Source: Schistocerca nitens (Eukaryota; Arthropoda; Insecta; Orthoptera; Acrididae). From it: 64,000 nt of DNA. The DNA is taken from contig NC_064616.1 in the NCBI RefSeq assembly GCF_023898315.1, positions 289,071,205 to 289,135,204 on the forward strand, read 5' to 3'. The notes beneath the pieces were generated by a model. That model worked only from the letters and a program-made list of their open reading frames with translations. It had not been told where the DNA came from and searched no databases. The stretch's first letter is position 1. The number at the start of each line of letters is the position of its first letter. A program made the translations under genes and the position numbers. Below, piece by piece: positions 60,752-64,000 of the stretch.

Positions 60752-62576
60752 CAGGGTGGTCCATTGATCGTGACCGGGCTAAATATCTCACGAAATAAGC
60801 GTCAAACGAAAAAACTACAAAGAACGAAACTTATCTACCTTGAAGGAGGAAACCAGATGGCGCTGTGGTTGGCTCGCTAGATGGCGCTGCCATAGGTCAA
60901 ACGAATATCAACTGCGTTTTTTAAAATAGGAACCCCCATTTTTATTACATATTCGTGTAGAACGTAAAGAAATATGAATGTTTTAGTTGGGCCACTTTTT
61001 TCGCTTTGTGATAGATGGCGCTGTAATAATCACAAACGTAGAAGTACGTGTTATCACGTAACATTCCGCCAGTGTGGACGGTATTTGCTTGGTGATAGAT
61101 TACTCGTGTTAAAATGGAATGTTTACCAATTGCGGAAAAGGTCGATATCGTGTTGATGTATAGCTATTGTGATCAAAATGCCCAACGCGCATGTGCTATG
61201 TATGCGGCTCGGTATCCTGGACGACATCATCCAAGTGTCCGGACCGTTCGCCGGATAGTTACGTTATTTAAGGAAACAGGAAGTGTTCAGCCACATGTGA
61301 AACGTCAACCACGACCTGCAACAAATGATGATTACCAAGTAGGTTTTTTGCTGCTGTAGCAGCTAATCCGCACATCAGTAGCAGACAAACTGCGCGAGAA
61401 TCGGGAATCTCAAAAACGTCGGTGTTGGGAATGCTACATCAGCATCCATTGCACCCGTACCATGTTTCTATGCACCAGAAATTGCATGGCGACGACTTTG
61501 AACGTCGTGTACAGTTCTGCCACTGGGCACAAGAGAAATTATGGGACGATAACAGATTTTTGCACGCGTTCTATTTAGAGACGAAGCGTCATTCACCAAC
61601 AGCGGTAACGTAAACCGGCATAATATGCGCTATTGGGCAACGGAAAATCCACGATGGCTGCGAGAAGTGGACCATCAGCGACCTTGGCGGGTTAATGTAT
61701 GGTGCGGCATTATGGGAGGAAGGATAATTGGCCCCCATTTTATTGATGACAATCTAAATGGTGCAATGTTTCACTGCATGACAGAATGGCGTTGTACTTC
61801 CAACATGATGGATGTCCGGCACATAGCTCGCGTGCAGTTGAAGCGGTATTGAATAGCATATTTCATGACAGGTGGATTGGTTGTCGAAGCACCATACCAT
61901 GGCCCGCACGTTCACCGGATCTGACGTCCCCGGATTTCGTTCTGTGGTTGAAAGTTGAAAGATATTTGCTATCGTGATCCACCGACAACGCCTGACAACA
62001 TGCGTCAGCGCATTGTCAATGCATGTGCGAACATTACGGAAGGCGAACTACACGCGTTGCCAAATGCATTGAGGCTGACGGACATCATTTTGAGCATTTA
62101 TTGCATTAATGTGGTATTTACAGGTAATCACGCTGTAACAGCATGCGTTCTCAGAAATGACAAGTTCACAAAGGTACATGTATCACATTGGAACAACCGA
62201 AATAAAATGTTCAAACGTACCTACGTTATATATTTTAATTTAAAAAACCTACCTGTTACCAACTGTTCGTCTAAAATTGTGAGCCATATGTTTGTGACTA
62301 TTACAGCGCCATCGATCACAAAGCGAAAAAAGTGGTCCAACTGAAACATTCATATTTCTTTACGTACTACACGAATATGTAGTAAAAAATGGGGATTTCA
62401 ATTTAAAAAAACGCAGTCGATATCCGTTTGACCTATGGCAGCGCCATCTATCGGGCCAACCATAGCGCCATCTGGTTTCCCCCTTCAAGCTAAACGAGTT
62501 TCATTCTTTGTAGTTTTTTCGTTTGACGCTTATTTCGTGAGATATTTAGCCCGGTCACGATCAATGGACCACACTG
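60752..62576 (+). mobile_element. DD41D/DUF4817-type element with about 300-bp TIRs
   Basis: Begins cagggtggtccattgatcg and ends with the inverse ending ggaccacactg, between TA dinucleotides. The inverted repeats run from the tips to about 61045 and from about 62280, with high identity (agatggcgct motifs, aaacattcatatttcttta). Confidence 0.93.
61114..62103 (+). pseudogene. DD41D-type transposase pseudogene
   Basis: ATG 61114 gives MECLPIAEKVDIVLMYSYCDQN, the HTH region, and reaches RQPRPATNDD before a frame change and stop (61357). Later frames: HQHPLHPYHV (61440), ARVLFRDEASFTNSGN (D1, 61560), VNVWCGIMGGRIIGPHF, FQHDGCPAHSS (D2, 61795) and SPDLTSPDFVLW (D3, 61915), with 41 residues between D2 and D3. 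All three Asp are kept, but at least four frameshifts or stops separate them. Confidence 0.88.
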
Positions 62577-62915
62577 TATATTGGCGTATATTCATACAAT
62601 ACATAGCATGCTGATGGCCAATACCTATCTTCTGGAGGTGCGACTTTGAATGCGAACTGAATGGAATACAAACACACCTCTTCTTGGAAGGAAAAGGCCC
62701 TGAAATGCGAAGTACTAAGCTATGTTTGTCTGGCCCAGGCCAAAACGTTGCTCGGCACGACAAGGAATTTCTTGTGAAGATGACGGTTGTGTAAGGAGGG
62801 GTTAGAGTAATTGGGTGTATAAATGGAAATAGTGACACTGGCATATTCTCCGACCACAATCCTGCTGTTTGTCTCACTTCCTCCACGGTACGTGCGCTCC
62901 CGCTGAAATTTTGGT
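62577..62915. other. no recognised gene
   Basis: A 132-codon minus frame (62928-62530) overlaps the TIR edge and has no domain I recognise. Confidence 0.3.
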
Positions 62916-62926
62916 TCATCGTAATC

Positions 62927-63118
62927 AAAAATGGTTCTGAGCACTATGCGACTTAACTTCTGAGGTCATCAGTCGCCTAGAACTTAGAAATAATTAAACC
63001 TAACTAACCTAAGGACATCACACACATCCATGCCCGAGGCAGGATTCGAAACTGCGACCGTAGCGGTCTCGCGGTTCCAGACTGACGTGCCTAGAACCGC
63101 ACGGCCACACCGGCCGGC
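62927..63118 (-). mobile_element. tRNA-derived SINE, minus strand
   Basis: Full-length with point changes in box B (ttcgaaactgc). TSD tcatcgtaatc (62916-62926) and tcaacgtaatc (63119-63129). Confidence 0.95.
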
Positions 63119-63129
63119 TCAACGTAATC

Positions 63130-64000
63130 TCTAGATATTTTAACGTCCAAGTTCGAAGTTGGGATACTGCATTACTAAAGATTTAATTAACTATGGGAAT
63201 GTGTTCCGCCTGTATTTGCAAAGCATCATTGTATCTGAAACACAAGAAACATTTTTAAATATTTTAAAACTAACAATGTTGGTGATTAATTAAACCTAAC
63301 CGTTTTCGCATGTGTATACAGACATCTGAAATGAAATTCGTTCGAGGAGCTAAAGGTACAACATGACATCACGGACAGTAAAATGAAAATATAATGAGAC
63401 AGCTCACGAGTGTAATATAGTAACCTCTTCGCATAAAATAATACAGTAGGTGTAGTACATGAAGCATGAAATAGTTGATAATGTCAGTAAACATACTGCA
63501 GCTGTGCTAACCGCTGAGTAATGTCAGCGAGCGCAACGATCACGTGTCGCATATTTTCTCTGTAGAAAAACATTAAATTTTGTTGTAAATTTTGTTGTAT
63601 CGGTTTAGTAATAGTTCAGCAGTGGACGTGGTACATGATACGAGTAATGTCAGCATTTCTGATAGTGTGCAGGATCGATAAATACGAAAAAAAATCGTGC
63701 CTGGTAATTCCGTAGTTTGAAGATCCTCAATTTTAAAAAAAATCATTTTTTATCCTCTGCGTGAGTTTTGCCGCTGTTGGGACGACACGGATCTCACGAG
63801 CTCCATACAACTGCAGTTAACGACCTACACTGACGGAAATGGAAAACGTTACATCATGAATCACCAGTCGGATGTTTATCATACTTTATGTAGATTAACC
63901 GTTTCACTGCTAAGTGCGCCATACCGGTGCGCACATCCGTGTGCTGTCGTGACGTTCCACACGGTCATGTCCGCCGCGCTTGGCACGAAATGACGCTGAC
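63130..64000. other. no recognised gene
   Basis: AT-rich. From 63826 the sequence cactgacggaaatggaaaac could be the start of another element cut by the window end, but nothing confirms it. Confidence 0.3.

Noticed and set aside
15084..63118. True tRNA genes at the SINE heads
   Set aside because: All box A/B-bearing heads are followed by the same SINE body and flanked by TSDs, and the acceptor stems do not pair.

Overview
This is a window of animal nuclear DNA from a very large, repeat-swollen genome. It has no long gene-like frames other than transposase and reverse transcriptase, spliced fragments with insect-type splice sites, and dense Tc1/mariner, CR1, gypsy, PIF/Harbinger and piggyBac remains. 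At least 17 copies of one tRNA-derived SINE are present; I recognise its sequence from orthopteran (Schistocerca-type locust/grasshopper) genomes. I see no convincing host gene. Everything below was read by eye, so boundaries of decayed elements are approximate unless target-site duplications (TSDs) are quoted.

Layout. 0.86-1.35 kb: solo LTR. 2.2-3.3 kb: inverted-repeat element with tRNA-like arms. 3.9-9.3 kb: four decayed mariner/Tc1-type elements with SINEs. 9.7-12.7 kb: a LINE fragment, a nearly intact DD41D-type element and a Tc1 fragment. 12.7-13.45 kb: CCAAT-rich repeat array, found again inverted at 50.0-50.7 kb. 14.68-23.74 kb: a Tc1 copy split by a SINE, which is itself split by an 8,123-bp foldback-like element (perfect inverted ends, 9-bp TSD, arms made of about 316-bp tandem repeats, piggyBac remnant in the spacer). 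24.3-30 kb: SINEs, minisatellites, a duplicated HTH-psq-like exon and a Tc1 pseudogene. 30.0-34.2 kb: three Tc1-type elements side by side, two with uninterrupted transposase genes; one has an unusual DD32E spacing. 35.5-39.9 kb: CR1-type LINE with an esterase-like ORF1. 39.9-43.0 kb: decayed gypsy on the minus strand. 43-50 kb: mostly unassigned sequence, SINEs and a Tc1 remnant. 50.7-60.6 kb: a multi-level nest, Tc1(-) > DD41D element(+) > a mariner and a PIF/Harbinger block > Tc1, inverted-repeat element and SINE. 60.75-62.58 kb: DD41D element with about 300-bp terminal inverted repeats (TIRs). The last kb holds a SINE and unassigned DNA.

The elements form a stratigraphy, not an operon-like system. 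SINE insertions with clean TSDs cut older DNA transposons and LINEs. The youngest-looking units are the Tc1 copies at 31.2-34.2 kb, the mariner at 51.8-53.1 kb and the foldback element. The most notable objects are the foldback element, the DD32E Tc1 family and the 10-kb nest.
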